Shown here piece after piece: positions 26,237-33,883 of a stretch of DNA of 64,000 nt. The stretch's first letter is position 1, and each line of letters starts with the position of its first letter. The notes beneath the pieces are model-generated. The model had not been told where the DNA came from. It was given only the letters and a program-made list of their open reading frames with translations, and searched no databases. Made by a program: the position numbers and the translations under genes. Source of the DNA: Longitalea arenae (GTDB lineage: Bacteria; Bacteroidota; Bacteroidia; Chitinophagales; Chitinophagaceae); the NCBI RefSeq assembly GCF_016924755.1, contig NZ_JAFFJX010000020.1, forward strand, positions 32,508 through 96,507, read 5' to 3'.

Positions 26237-26665
26237 ATGAAAAAACAGCCAGGCAGGCCAATTCTCATTGTTGAAGACGATGAGGACGACCGTTTTTTTA
26301 TCACAAACGCCATCCGGAAATGTGGAATACCGAATGAGCTGATCTATTTAGACAATGGACAGCAGGCGCTCGATTATTTAATGGATACCAGGGACAAGCC
26401 ATTTATCATTCTCTGTGACATTAATATGCCTTTAATGGATGGCATAGAACTGGGGCGTAAAATTCATGGCAATGATTATCTCCGGAAAAAATCAATTCCT
26501 TTTATCTTTCTCACTACTACCGACAATCCGAGGCATATTGATGATGCATACAAGCTAACGGTACAGGGCTTTTTTAAAAAACCTGATGACAGTCAGCAGT
26601 TGCAGGAGATCATTCAGCAAATTTTTGGGTACTGGACAAAATGTCTTCACCCGAATGATGATTAA
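26237..26665 (+). CDS. Single-domain response regulator, Rcp1 type
   Basis: The 142-residue protein is a receiver domain only. It has the acidic pocket Glu-Asp-Asp-Glu-Asp-Asp (13-18), the phosphoacceptor Asp61 in Leu-Cys-Asp-Ile-Asn-Met-Pro, a conserved Thr near 92 and Lys114 in Phe-Phe-Lys-Lys-Pro. There is no DNA-binding output domain. Rcp1-like regulators receive phosphate from PAS or phytochrome-type kinases and pass the signal by protein contact. It diverges from such a kinase, and a small gene follows after 45 bases. Confidence 0.93.
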   Translation: MKKQPGRPILIVEDDEDDRFFITNAIRKCGIPNELIYLDNGQQALDYLMDTRDKPFIILCDINMPLMDGIELGRKIHGNDYLRKKSIPFIFLTTTDNPRHIDDAYKLTVQGFFKKPDDSQQLQEIIQQIFGYWTKCLHPNDD

Positions 26666-26710
26666 AGTGTTGCTGGAACGACAATTGCAAATAAAAGGGA
26701 AAAGACCTAT

Positions 26711-26941
26711 ATGGAAACCCGTTTACAGCAATTTACAGCAGCACAGCTACGCACTATTGTTATCCATGAGATGAGGAAATTCGCGCTGGCCCTGGAATAC
26801 GGATCAACCATCAGCGATTTGCAGGAAATAAGAGACCAGATCAAATTACTGGCAGATACACTGGCTGCCAAGGAAAGGGATGAGGCCGGGTCTTATTTTG
26901 TAGAAACTCCGCTACGTTCCGGTTTAACCGCTTCTATTTAG
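26711..26941 (+). CDS. Small helical protein downstream of the response regulator
   Basis: The 76-residue product is not a family I recognise. It reads as two amphipathic helices (about 6-30 and 36-58) with many Leu, Ile, Glu and Arg residues and no signal peptide. It lies 45 bases after the response regulator on the same strand and before a terminator, so it is probably co-transcribed and could be a partner or anchor for the regulator. Its short length means it could also be fortuitous, but codon use is normal and the terminator directly follows. Confidence 0.65.
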   Translation: METRLQQFTAAQLRTIVIHEMRKFALALEYGSTISDLQEIRDQIKLLADTLAAKERDEAGSYFVETPLRSGLTASI

Positions 26942-26958
26942 CATAATACCCATAAAAG

Positions 26959-26993
26959 TTCCTGGCTAACCGACACTGTCAATTAGCCAGGAA
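26959..26993 (+). terminator. Terminator after the response regulator transcript
   Basis: A perfect 11-bp stem (TTCCTGGCTAA at 26959-26969 with TTAGCCAGGAA at 26983-26993), 17 bases after the stop of the 76-residue gene. It may serve the converging 70-residue gene too. Confidence 0.75.
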
Positions 26994-27020
26994 AAAGGGT
27001 GAATAAATGAAATGATTGCC

Positions 27021-27233
27021 TTAAAAACCGAGTTTACTACCAAGGTCGCCCAAAGGATTACCGCTGCCGGTATTGCCTGACTGTTGGCCGCCACCGCCTA
27101 ATACCGAATCGATCTGCCCCCCAAACTGCGGAAATTTTTGTTTAACATAACCGGCAACAACACCTAATACCTGTTGGGCTTTATCAGCAGGAATGCCTGT
27201 TTTCTCAACTATCTGGTTAATTAATTCATTCAT
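27021..27233 (-). CDS. Small DUF2267/DUF937-like helical protein with Gly-rich tail
   Basis: The 70-residue protein has two helices at the N-terminus (Asn-Glu-Leu-Ile-Asn-Gln-Ile-Val-Glu-Lys-Thr-Gly-Ile and Ala-Gln-Gln-Val-Leu-Gly-Val-Val-Ala-Gly-Tyr-Val-Lys) and a Gly/Ser/Gln-rich tail ending in Leu-Gly-Asp-Leu-Gly-Ser-Lys-Leu-Gly-Phe. The pattern resembles short proteins related to DUF2267 or DUF2780, whose function is unknown. It is abundant in soil Bacteroidota. It is a lone gene between the response regulator group and yjbQ. Confidence 0.75.
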   Translation of the reverse strand: MNELINQIVEKTGIPADKAQQVLGVVAGYVKQKFPQFGGQIDSVLGGGGQQSGNTGSGNPLGDLGSKLGF

Positions 27234-27332
27234 GGTTTACATTTTTATGTAATGCTACAAATTTGGGGCCTTCGTGTGTAATTGATAAACCAGGTAAGCG
27301 AAATACGTTTGAGCGCTGAAATCTTTACTGGG

Positions 27333-27755
27333 TTATTGTCCCCATGCTGTGATCACCAGGTTGCGCCGGCCGCCGTGGTTTCTGTGCTCGCATAAATATA
27401 TGCCCTGCCAGGTGCCAAGCGCCAGTTGTCCTTTACGAATGGGGATCATTACCGAGCAGCCAAGCATGGATGCTTTTAAATGCGCCGGCATATCATCTGC
27501 ACCCTCATAATCGTGTTTGTAATCGGGATCATTCTCCCTGACCGTTTTGTTGAAGAAGGTTTCAAAGTCGATACGAACGGTAGGATCCGCATTTTCATTA
27601 ATAGTGAGCGATGCAGAAGTGTGCTGAATGAAAACCTGGCAAAAACCGGTTGTAATGTTCGCCATGGCGGGTAATGCCTGCACCACTTCCCGTGTTATCA
27701 AATGGAAGCCTCTTGGCTTTTCCGGTAATGCGATCACTTGCTGGTAAATGTTCAT
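27333..27755 (-). CDS. yjbQ: Secondary thiamine-phosphate synthase enzyme, YjbQ family (UPF0047)
   Basis: The 140-residue protein is the full length of the YjbQ/UPF0047 family and shows its conserved stretch Gln-His-Thr-Ser-Ala-Ser-Leu-Thr-Ile-Asn-Glu-Asn-Ala-Asp-Pro at residues about 47-61, the later Leu-Gly-Thr-Trp-Gln-Gly-Ile-Tyr-Leu-Cys-Glu-His-Arg near 115 and a conserved Asp-Met-Pro-Ala-His. Family members are metal-binding trimers with weak thiamine-phosphate synthase activity, and the true role is uncertain. A perfect 21-bp palindrome lies just before the start codon, so the gene is probably regulated. Confidence 0.94.
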   Translation of the reverse strand: MNIYQQVIALPEKPRGFHLITREVVQALPAMANITTGFCQVFIQHTSASLTINENADPTVRIDFETFFNKTVRENDPDYKHDYEGADDMPAHLKASMLGCSVMIPIRKGQLALGTWQGIYLCEHRNHGGRRNLVITAWGQ

Positions 27756-27763
27756 GCTTAATT

Positions 27764-27784
27764 AATTTGTACCAGGTACAAATT
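27764..27784. promoter_or_regulatory. Perfect 21-bp palindrome in front of yjbQ
   Basis: AATTTGTACC and GGTACAAATT flank a single central base, ending 9 bases before the yjbQ start codon. It looks like an operator for a dimeric regulator, or alternatively the hairpin of a leader RNA. No regulator gene is adjacent. Confidence 0.55.
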
Positions 27785-27922
27785 TCAGGGAAATTGATCG
27801 AAGTGAGGGTAGTTAAATGAGGGCTGATAATGGGACAAAGCTCTTTAGTGAATGCGCCGGCTTATAGTGCAGAGAGGCAAAGAGCAAAGCGCATGTTATA
27901 GATACGGCGGATAACAGCGTCT

Positions 27923-28522
27923 TTATTTATAGCAAAAGCTACATGGCTTTCGATGGCCGGTTTTCTTAGCTTCTTCAATTGTCATTACATCTATTCTGTC
28001 TGCGCATCTTTTTAATCCTCGGCACATGCTGTTATGATAAGCAAGGCTTGTAGCGGAGTGGCAAACATACACTTCGGATAGCGATTTGGGAGGAAGTTCG
28101 TTATGCACATCAATTCTTTTTTCAGTCTGAATTTTAAGATCAAAATTGGCATCTTTAACCAGTTTATTGATCTTGCCCTGTTCATCGGTGATAAATCCTG
28201 CTTTCAACATGAATTCCAGGTTCTTTTTATTCCGCTCGATACTGTCCGATGTGGCTACTTTTAAAATGATCTCCGATTCGAATTTTTGCCTTTCCAGTTT
28301 GATGTTTGTGTACCCCTGAAGCAAAGCTACTACGCAGGTGCCTATTACACCAACCAGTGCAACATATATAGCTACATGCGTAGGGGTAACCTTTGAACGA
28401 TTTGTTTTTAGTTCGTTTTCTCTTATGGTAAGTTCCCGTTCTCTGAGCTGAAGGTCCCGCTCGTATTTGTTCTTTTCGAAATGGAACTTTTCCATTTCCA
28501 GGTTTTGGTTTTTTACATCCAT
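27923..28522 (-). CDS. Coiled-coil membrane protein with C-terminal Cys/His-rich domain
   Basis: The 199-residue protein starts with a charged coiled coil (about 1-45, many Glu, Lys and Arg), then one membrane helix (about 50-70) and a second coiled stretch (75-125). The C-terminal 50 residues have the pattern Val-Tyr-Val-Cys-His-Ser, Tyr-His, Cys-Arg-Gly-Leu, Cys, Ile, Glu-Ala, Gly and Cys-x-x-Cys-Tyr. That spacing is found in a small Bacteroidota domain resembling the metal-binding N-terminus of Ada or secreted nuclease tails. It could bind zinc. The membrane topology suggests the Cys-rich end lies outside the cytosol. I do not know the function. Confidence 0.75.
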   Translation of the reverse strand: MDVKNQNLEMEKFHFEKNKYERDLQLRERELTIRENELKTNRSKVTPTHVAIYVALVGVIGTCVVALLQGYTNIKLERQKFESEIILKVATSDSIERNKKNLEFMLKAGFITDEQGKINKLVKDANFDLKIQTEKRIDVHNELPPKSLSEVYVCHSATSLAYHNSMCRGLKRCADRIDVMTIEEAKKTGHRKPCSFCYK

Positions 28523-28759
28523 TTGGGCTAATTGAGAAATTCAGGCCTTTTATTACAGGTGCACAGGATACAAAGAATCGGAGTGCAGGAAAAGGGTGTT
28601 TTTCCCGTTTTTTTATTGCCGAATTTTTATATGTCATAAATGCCTTAGTTCCATTATTTAGTAAACCGTTATATGCTCATGGTATTTTAATACGCTTCTA
28701 ATGTGGCACAATGATTTAATAGATAAAAGGTTTTTAAGTTTAATGTAAATCATTTGTAT

Positions 28760-29032
28760 ATGAATTGTCCTAATTGTAACGAAGTCCTTGTTATGACAGA
28801 AAGGCAAGGCGTTGAAATTGATTATTGTCCCAAATGCCGGGGTATTTGGCTCGATCGGGGTGAACTGGACAAGATCATTGAAAAATCATCTCAGGCTGGC
28901 GCCACCTTCGACGATACTGATCGCTACCGCGATGAACATAAGGGCTATGATTCGTATAAAGACCCGCATCATCCCAATTATAAAAAGAAAAGGAAGGGCG
29001 GGTTTCTGTCAGACCTTTTTGACTTCGATTAA
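28760..29032 (+). CDS. TFIIB-type zinc ribbon protein
   Basis: The 90-residue product begins Met-Asn-Cys-Pro-Asn-Cys. Cys3, Cys6, Cys23 and Cys26 form a zinc ribbon, followed by Gly-Ile-Trp-Leu-Asp-Arg-Gly-Glu-Leu-Asp, the signature of the zf-TFIIB family. The C-terminal half is charged and rich in Tyr, Asp, Lys and His. I chose the ATG at 28760; a TTG two codons earlier adds nothing to the motif. Function is unknown in bacteria, though a nucleic acid or protein binding role is likely. A strong terminator follows the stop. Confidence 0.92.
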   Translation: MNCPNCNEVLVMTERQGVEIDYCPKCRGIWLDRGELDKIIEKSSQAGATFDDTDRYRDEHKGYDSYKDPHHPNYKKKRKGGFLSDLFDFD

Positions 29033-29039
29033 CGAAAGC

Positions 29040-29090
29040 AAAAGCCCCGAACCTGCTGGAATGCGATCCATGGGTCCGGGGCTTTTTATT
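29040..29090 (+). terminator. Terminator after the zinc ribbon gene
   Basis: A 10-bp stem (AAAAGCCCCG at 29040-29049 with CGGGGCTTTT at 29077-29086) followed by TTATTTTT, starting 8 bases after the stop codon. Confidence 0.85.
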
Positions 29091-29137
29091 TTTCTCTGCC
29101 ATTCGTTTAATTCTCGCACCTATTGCCAACTGCCCCT

Positions 29138-29268
29138 GCTAATTGTTTTTATTGCCCATTGGTTTATTGCCTGTTGCCCATTGTGGTTGCCAACTGCTAA
29201 CTGCTTATTGTTTTTACTGCCCATAGGTTTATTGCCTGTTGCCTATTGTTGTTGCCAACTGCGAACTG
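29138..29268. repeat. 65-bp imperfect tandem duplication in a low-complexity intergenic region
   Basis: Two copies with period 65 (29138 and 29203) differ at six positions. They are made of words such as TTGCC, ATTG and AACTG. The flanks to 29320 continue with runs like GAACTGAG and GAGAACTG. The style is like the AGTTNNTN repeat at 10.3 kb. The region lies between the zinc ribbon terminator and the convergent lipoprotein gene. Confidence 0.75.
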
Positions 29269-29322
29269 AGGACTGAGAACTGAGAACTGCCAACTGAGAA
29301 CTGTAAACCGCAAACCGCCCAA

Positions 29323-30426
29323 TCACTCTGTTTCCATTTTCTTCTTAAAGTCGGGGTACAGCTCGTACAGGCTTTCAATCACCTCGTTGTTGGCATTTTT
29401 AGTATTGCTGTACGCTTTTGTAAGGGGCACTGCCTTTTCCCATTGTTTGTCTTCTACATAACGGTTAATAAGTTCAAGCGTGCCGGGGCCAAAACCAGGC
29501 AGGTTTTCATGCAGTTTCTCCAGGTGCACCAGTTGGTTGGCAGTATCTTCAGTTTCTTTATAGATCAGGGCACGGTAATAATCCAGGAAAGGATCCTTGT
29601 TTATCAGTGAATCCAGTCCATTTATACAGCGCATGGTGCCTGCATAATCTTTTTTCAGATAATAGGCATCCATCATCAGCAGGTACATATTGGTAGACTC
29701 GGGGTAGTCTTTTTGAAAATCGTTCAGCGAAGTGAGGTATTCGTCTGTTCCCAGGCCGCTGGCAATTTGGGTATAAATGATCCTGTAGATCTTTTGTTTC
29801 TTAAGCACGGCCGGGAGCGATTGATAGATCTTATTGGCTTTTTCAAACTCCTTGTCATTAATGTACTTTCTCATTAACTGCATCATGTTGGCGTCTTTCT
29901 TGTCAACTGTCGAGGCCGCTTCTTCCTTCATTGATATCAGGGTTTGCGCATAGGTAGTGCTCAGGTTCTCCCCCGTAACGTAAATAAAGATGTCTGCGAT
30001 CTTCACCTCGTCTCTTATTTTAACCAGCTCGAAGTCGTGGTAATTAAGCTGTTCATCGTACATGCGGAAGACAAGATGCTGACGGTTATTTTTTTCATAT
30101 TGTTTTACCAGTTCGTAGGTGCCGGTTTGTCCCAGGTTCTTTACGATCTGGCGTCCAAAGTCGCCGGATTTCAGTGAACCCAGGGTGGCGGATACTTCTG
30201 AGCGGCTCAGTTTGTTGTCAGCCTGTTCCATGATCCTTTTTTGAAGAAGCTCCGGCGATAGCAGGTTATTGAGTAAACCGGTATTGCGATTGGCGATGGC
30301 GTTTTGCAATGCGGTGGCTATCTTCGCCGCTTCTTCCTTTGTTACCGGCTTTTCCGCTTCGGAACAGGCCGTAACAAATAAAACAACCAAAAGGATACAC
30401 CAGGAAAAGAAGGTCTTGCAGTTCAT
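29323..30426 (-). CDS. Uncharacterised lipoprotein with helical repeats
   Basis: The 367-residue protein has a signal peptide and lipobox (Phe-Val-Thr-Ala-Cys, Cys21). Residues about 30-170 form an alpha/beta region, and residues 175-350 are helical with TPR-like spacing, for example Met-Asp-Ala-Tyr-Tyr-Leu-Lys-Lys-Asp-Tyr-Ala and Ala-Leu-Ile-Tyr-Lys-Glu-Thr-Glu-Asp. It is probably periplasmic and used for protein contacts. The neighbouring gene on the other side is divergent with 187 bases between, so it is a single-gene transcript. I cannot assign a specific role. Confidence 0.85.
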   Translation of the reverse strand: MNCKTFFSWCILLVVLFVTACSEAEKPVTKEEAAKIATALQNAIANRNTGLLNNLLSPELLQKRIMEQADNKLSRSEVSATLGSLKSGDFGRQIVKNLGQTGTYELVKQYEKNNRQHLVFRMYDEQLNYHDFELVKIRDEVKIADIFIYVTGENLSTTYAQTLISMKEEAASTVDKKDANMMQLMRKYINDKEFEKANKIYQSLPAVLKKQKIYRIIYTQIASGLGTDEYLTSLNDFQKDYPESTNMYLLMMDAYYLKKDYAGTMRCINGLDSLINKDPFLDYYRALIYKETEDTANQLVHLEKLHENLPGFGPGTLELINRYVEDKQWEKAVPLTKAYSNTKNANNEVIESLYELYPDFKKKMETE

Positions 30427-30612
30427 GATCGGTAATAGGGTATGGATATAATAAAGGGAAAGAACGCTTTTATTGGCCTATTTGTTGTGCGTTGGATTGT
30501 CCGTGGCAGCAAACACCTTGCGCCGCCATGTAATAATTTCTTAATGTGCTTTCCTGTAAACCCTTAATAATTTGCAGCCCCAAAGAAACTGCATCGCTAA
30601 ACATAAAACACA

Positions 30613-31887
30613 ATGGAAAAGGAACAAACTGATATGAAGCGTAATAATGACAAGACAAAGAGCCGGGTGATGGCTGGAATTTATTCGTGGCTGCTGATGG
30701 GTTTAATTGCCTTTATGGGCAGCACGGCCTGGGGCCAGTCTGACACAGTAAAGCGATCAAATCGTAAAGATCCCTGGGCATTCAAAGAAATAAAAACGAT
30801 ACCACCTGTTGCGCCGCTTACGGGAGGCCTGTGGTTAAAGGGGGATCTGCACCTCCATTCCCGCCACAGTAAAGAATCATCTAATAATCCGGTTGCAAAG
30901 ATTTTAGCTTTTTCAAGATCGGTGGGTGTAGATTATGTGTGCATTACCGACCACGACAACCATGTTGATGGGGATGTGGCCAATCATACCTGGGCCGATC
31001 CGGAATTCAGATCTGCCGATGTATTGCTGTTATATGGCGCTGAATGGACAACCACCCGCGGACATGGCAATGTGTTTTCTGCCAAACCCTATGATCACCA
31101 ACGTCTGTATTTTGTGCGTGATCAACGCGACCATGTGATCCAATCTGTAGTAAAAGAACTTGGCATTCATTTGTCGGCCAACCATCCTATGGGTCCCAAA
31201 GATCACTTCGGTTTTTCCTATGACATGATCAAATCTATGGAAGTATGGAACTCCTGTGTATGGTCAAAAAATGTAAATGCGCTGTTGATCTGGGACGATA
31301 TGCTTTCTTCTGGCCGCAAGATCACCGGCAGGGGAGGAAGTGATGCGCATCATGGCACACCCGAATCGCCCGATAAGGCAACACCCAACAGCAAACAGGC
31401 TGCCGCCAATTATGTAGGAACGCCTACGACCTGGGTATATGCTACCGCCCGTACGTCCCAGGCGGTTGTTGATGCACTTACCAATGGGCGGGTATCGGTT
31501 AGCGCCAACCCTTATGCGCCCCGCGTTGAATTCTATGCCGACCTTGACCAGGATGGCAAGATGGATATGATGATGGGTGATAATGCAAAACCAGGCGGCA
31601 AGCCGGTTACATTCCGCGTACAACTTACAGGTAAAACCGCCACCGATTCAAGCTACACCATCAATGTGGTGAAGAATGGCAACGCATTCGGTACCTATAA
31701 AACAACCGGTAAAGAAGCTGTAATAGAATTTACCGATACACCGACAACAGCAGGCCGTACATATTACCGGGTTACCGTGGAAGGACCGGTAACACCCTAT
31801 CCGGAAGTGCCCGCATCCATGGCCTTAAGCGGGAATATGGTAGCATTATCGAATCCCATCTGTTTTAACTTCGACCCCAGGTTTTGA
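30613..31887 (+). CDS. Exported PHP-domain metallohydrolase, CehA/McbA family
   Basis: The 424-residue protein has an N-terminal extension then a signal peptide (cleavage near Ala-Trp-Gly-Gln). An alternative ATG at 30634 would start closer to the signal peptide. The PHP fold begins with Gly-Asp-Leu-His-Leu-His-Ser near residue 77, followed by Val-Asp-Tyr-Val-Cys-Ile-Thr-Asp-His-Asp-Asn-His and Arg-Gly-Gly-Ser-Asp-Ala-His-His. These His and Asp residues bind the metals. The last 100 residues are a beta domain. The family cleaves phosphate, ester or carbamate bonds (CehA, McbA), but the substrate here is unknown. Confidence 0.92.
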   Translation: MEKEQTDMKRNNDKTKSRVMAGIYSWLLMGLIAFMGSTAWGQSDTVKRSNRKDPWAFKEIKTIPPVAPLTGGLWLKGDLHLHSRHSKESSNNPVAKILAFSRSVGVDYVCITDHDNHVDGDVANHTWADPEFRSADVLLLYGAEWTTTRGHGNVFSAKPYDHQRLYFVRDQRDHVIQSVVKELGIHLSANHPMGPKDHFGFSYDMIKSMEVWNSCVWSKNVNALLIWDDMLSSGRKITGRGGSDAHHGTPESPDKATPNSKQAAANYVGTPTTWVYATARTSQAVVDALTNGRVSVSANPYAPRVEFYADLDQDGKMDMMMGDNAKPGGKPVTFRVQLTGKTATDSSYTINVVKNGNAFGTYKTTGKEAVIEFTDTPTTAGRTYYRVTVEGPVTPYPEVPASMALSGNMVALSNPICFNFDPRF

Positions 31888-31898
31888 TGCTCCTTGAC

Positions 31899-31928
31899 CA
31901 GATCCGGCGGCAGTGCAGGCCGGATCTG
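31899..31928 (+). terminator. Stem-loop after the PHP hydrolase gene
   Basis: A perfect 10-bp stem (CAGATCCGGC at 31899-31908 and GCCGGATCTG at 31919-31928) begins 12 bases after the stop codon. It lacks a T run, so termination strength is uncertain. Confidence 0.5.
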
Positions 31929-32088
31929 CAGATGCTCAAATAGAATTGATTACCTTTGTTTCAACCTTTCTAAACATCCTTTAATTCCTTCCTGGTACGG
32001 CTTTGATCGATCGGGTACGCTATAAAACAGGATTTGTACTTTGATAACTATCCTTTCAACAAATTAATTGAACATTTAAAAGTACATT

Positions 32089-32541
32089 ATGCAAAAGCTG
32101 TTGTTTTTGAACTTGATTGGTTTATTGCTTGTATGCTTACCTGTAATTGCCCAAAAGAGCACTGCCGATTCGCTTTCACTGGTATCAAAGATCGAGGCAG
32201 ATTCAGCCAGGCTGAAAGAACTGCAAAGCGAGCTCGACCTCAAAATGATGAGCAAACAGGAAGCTGTTGCCAAAGCACATAGGTCTGCCAGTGAAAATGT
32301 AGCTGCGGCAGACAGGTTGAGTGATGATCCGCGAAATAAAAGGCTGGCCAAAAGAGCTGATCAAAATGCCAGTGAGGCCAGGCGCGATGCGAAAACTGCG
32401 CGGAGGGAAACCGAAAGGGTCAATAAATTGGACAAGGAAATAAGAACCATAAAAAAGAGGATAGCCAGGAACCAGACCAGGTTGAATAAATTCGTTCAGC
32501 AAGCCAACATGAACCGGGCGGCGGGCGATACTACCCAGTAG
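32089..32541 (+). CDS. Exported coiled-coil protein of unknown function
   Basis: The 150-residue protein has a signal peptide ending near Val-Ile-Ala-Gln (residue 22). The mature part is almost entirely helical and highly charged, with Ala, Glu, Arg and Lys dominating and two coiled-coil blocks (about 30-75 and 85-140). There are no cysteines after the signal peptide. I do not recognise a named family. It is a single gene with a terminator downstream. Confidence 0.8.
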   Translation: MQKLLFLNLIGLLLVCLPVIAQKSTADSLSLVSKIEADSARLKELQSELDLKMMSKQEAVAKAHRSASENVAAADRLSDDPRNKRLAKRADQNASEARRDAKTARRETERVNKLDKEIRTIKKRIARNQTRLNKFVQQANMNRAAGDTTQ

Positions 32542-32587
32542 CCGTTCCAGGCTGCAGCGCCATTGAACCTTCGGTGTAACATACCAA

Positions 32588-32631
32588 CAGCACCCGGTTC
32601 ACAAGCTTTGTGAACGGCCCTGCTATTTTTA
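32588..32631 (+). terminator. Terminator after the coiled-coil protein gene
   Basis: An 8-bp perfect stem GTTCACAA/TTGTGAAC (32597-32604 and 32608-32615), with outer pairing AGCA/TGCT and a following T-rich tract. Confidence 0.7.
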
Positions 32632-32707
32632 TTAATGAGGTAGATGCAGGAAGTGGTTTCCACAACCAATAAAGCTGGTTATATTTGATGTTTATTAGTT
32701 AGTTATA

Positions 32708-33352
32708 ATGACTCCTGCAATGAATATCCTCCTCATCAATGGCTCCTTGCGTGGTGCAGCCGGTAATTCAGGTGCGGTGGCCAGCCGGGCTGCACAACTG
32801 CTCGTTAATGAACTGCAACAACAGGCAGGCTTGTTAACGCTTACCGACCCGATGCCAACGATCAGGGAAGTGTATGAGCTGCTTGTCGTTTCCGACGCTT
32901 TCCTGGTGGTGACCGGCGTATACTGGAATAACTGGAGCTCCCCGCTGCAGCGATTCGTAGAAGTAATGACTGCCTTCGAAAATACACCTGCCTTCTTTGG
33001 CAAGCCGGTTGCCTGCGCCGTTACGATGGACTCGGTCGGCGGCATTGAAGTGGCAGCCAGATTGCAAGCCGTATTTGGCGGACTCGGTTGCTGGAGCCCG
33101 CCCTGTTCTACCGTCGTGTTATCGCGCACAGGCCAGGAAGCCATGGCCGCCTCTGCGGGCGCCAACGATGATCCAAACGAAGATGTCTGGCGTTTGGATG
33201 ATATGCATATTGTATTGACAAACCTCGTTACGGCCGCCGCTATGCCGCGTAACAACTGGCTTGCCTGGCCGCATATGGAACTCATTATTCCCGATGGTCC
33301 CTGGCCTTCCAGCGGACCCCTCGATATGGGCACGCCTAAATTTTTGCCTTAA
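32708..33352 (+). CDS. NAD(P)H-dependent FMN reductase-fold oxidoreductase
   Basis: The 214-residue protein has a flavodoxin-like fold: strand 1 Met-Asn-Ile-Leu-Leu-Ile-Asn-Gly-Ser-Leu-Arg near the N-terminus, Ala-Phe-Leu-Val-Val-Thr-Gly-Val-Tyr-Trp-Asn-Asn-Trp-Ser (about 74-85) at the flavin-binding loop, and a later Ala-Val-Thr-Met-Asp-Ser. Such proteins reduce flavins or quinones using NAD(P)H. The start could be at 32708 or at the ATG four codons later. The methyltransferase gene starts three bases after its stop codon, so they are co-transcribed. The physiological substrate is unknown. Confidence 0.85.
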   Translation: MTPAMNILLINGSLRGAAGNSGAVASRAAQLLVNELQQQAGLLTLTDPMPTIREVYELLVVSDAFLVVTGVYWNNWSSPLQRFVEVMTAFENTPAFFGKPVACAVTMDSVGGIEVAARLQAVFGGLGCWSPPCSTVVLSRTGQEAMAASAGANDDPNEDVWRLDDMHIVLTNLVTAAAMPRNNWLAWPHMELIIPDGPWPSSGPLDMGTPKFLP

Positions 33353-33355
33353 CCA

Positions 33356-33883
33356 ATGAAAAAACTGAGCATGAAACCGAACGATCGCTTTAGCTGGGCA
33401 TTGTCGCTTATGGATCTCCAACCGGATCACCAGGTGCTTGAAATAGGATGTGGGGTAGGGCTGGCCATTGAGCAGATCATCCCCCTGTTAAAAACGGGGT
33501 CGGTTACCGCTATTGACCGGTCCGCATCAGCCATTGATAAAGCCTGCAAACGGAATGCAGCTGCTATAGCAGATAACAAAGTGAAATTACTTAGCCTGGA
33601 CCTGCTGCAGTTGCAGGATCATAAAAAGAAATATGATAAGGTCTTTGCTTTTAATATAAATCTTTTCTGGACAAAGAGATCAATTACTGCCGAAGCTGTC
33701 ATTCTAAGATCACTGCTTAAACAGAACGGTTTAATGTATATCTTATATGGTCCTTTAGTAGGTGGTATCAAAAAAATTGAAGGGCCGCTTATTGCCAATA
33801 TGGAACGGGAATCATTTGTTCTTCACCAGCTAATACATGATAGAACATTAAACTGCTGCTGCTTTATTGTCAAAGCGAATTGA
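33356..33883 (+). CDS. Class I SAM-dependent methyltransferase
   Basis: The 175-residue protein contains the motif I Gln-Val-Leu-Glu-Ile-Gly-Cys-Gly-Val-Gly (26-35) and a motif II acidic residue in Thr-Ala-Ile-Asp-Arg-Ser. A later Ala-Phe-Asn-Ile-Asn-Leu-Phe-Trp matches motif IV. It is shorter than most methyltransferases, with a compact core and no substrate domain. It starts three bases after the FMN reductase-fold gene and overlaps the convergent GNAT gene by 14 bases at its 3' end. Methyl acceptor unknown. Confidence 0.88.
   Translation: MKKLSMKPNDRFSWALSLMDLQPDHQVLEIGCGVGLAIEQIIPLLKTGSVTAIDRSASAIDKACKRNAAAIADNKVKLLSLDLLQLQDHKKKYDKVFAFNINLFWTKRSITAEAVILRSLLKQNGLMYILYGPLVGGIKKIEGPLIANMERESFVLHQLIHDRTLNCCCFIVKAN

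Noticed and set aside
29138..29320. CRISPR-like array
   Set aside because: Only two long imperfect copies with no spacers, and no cas genes in the window.
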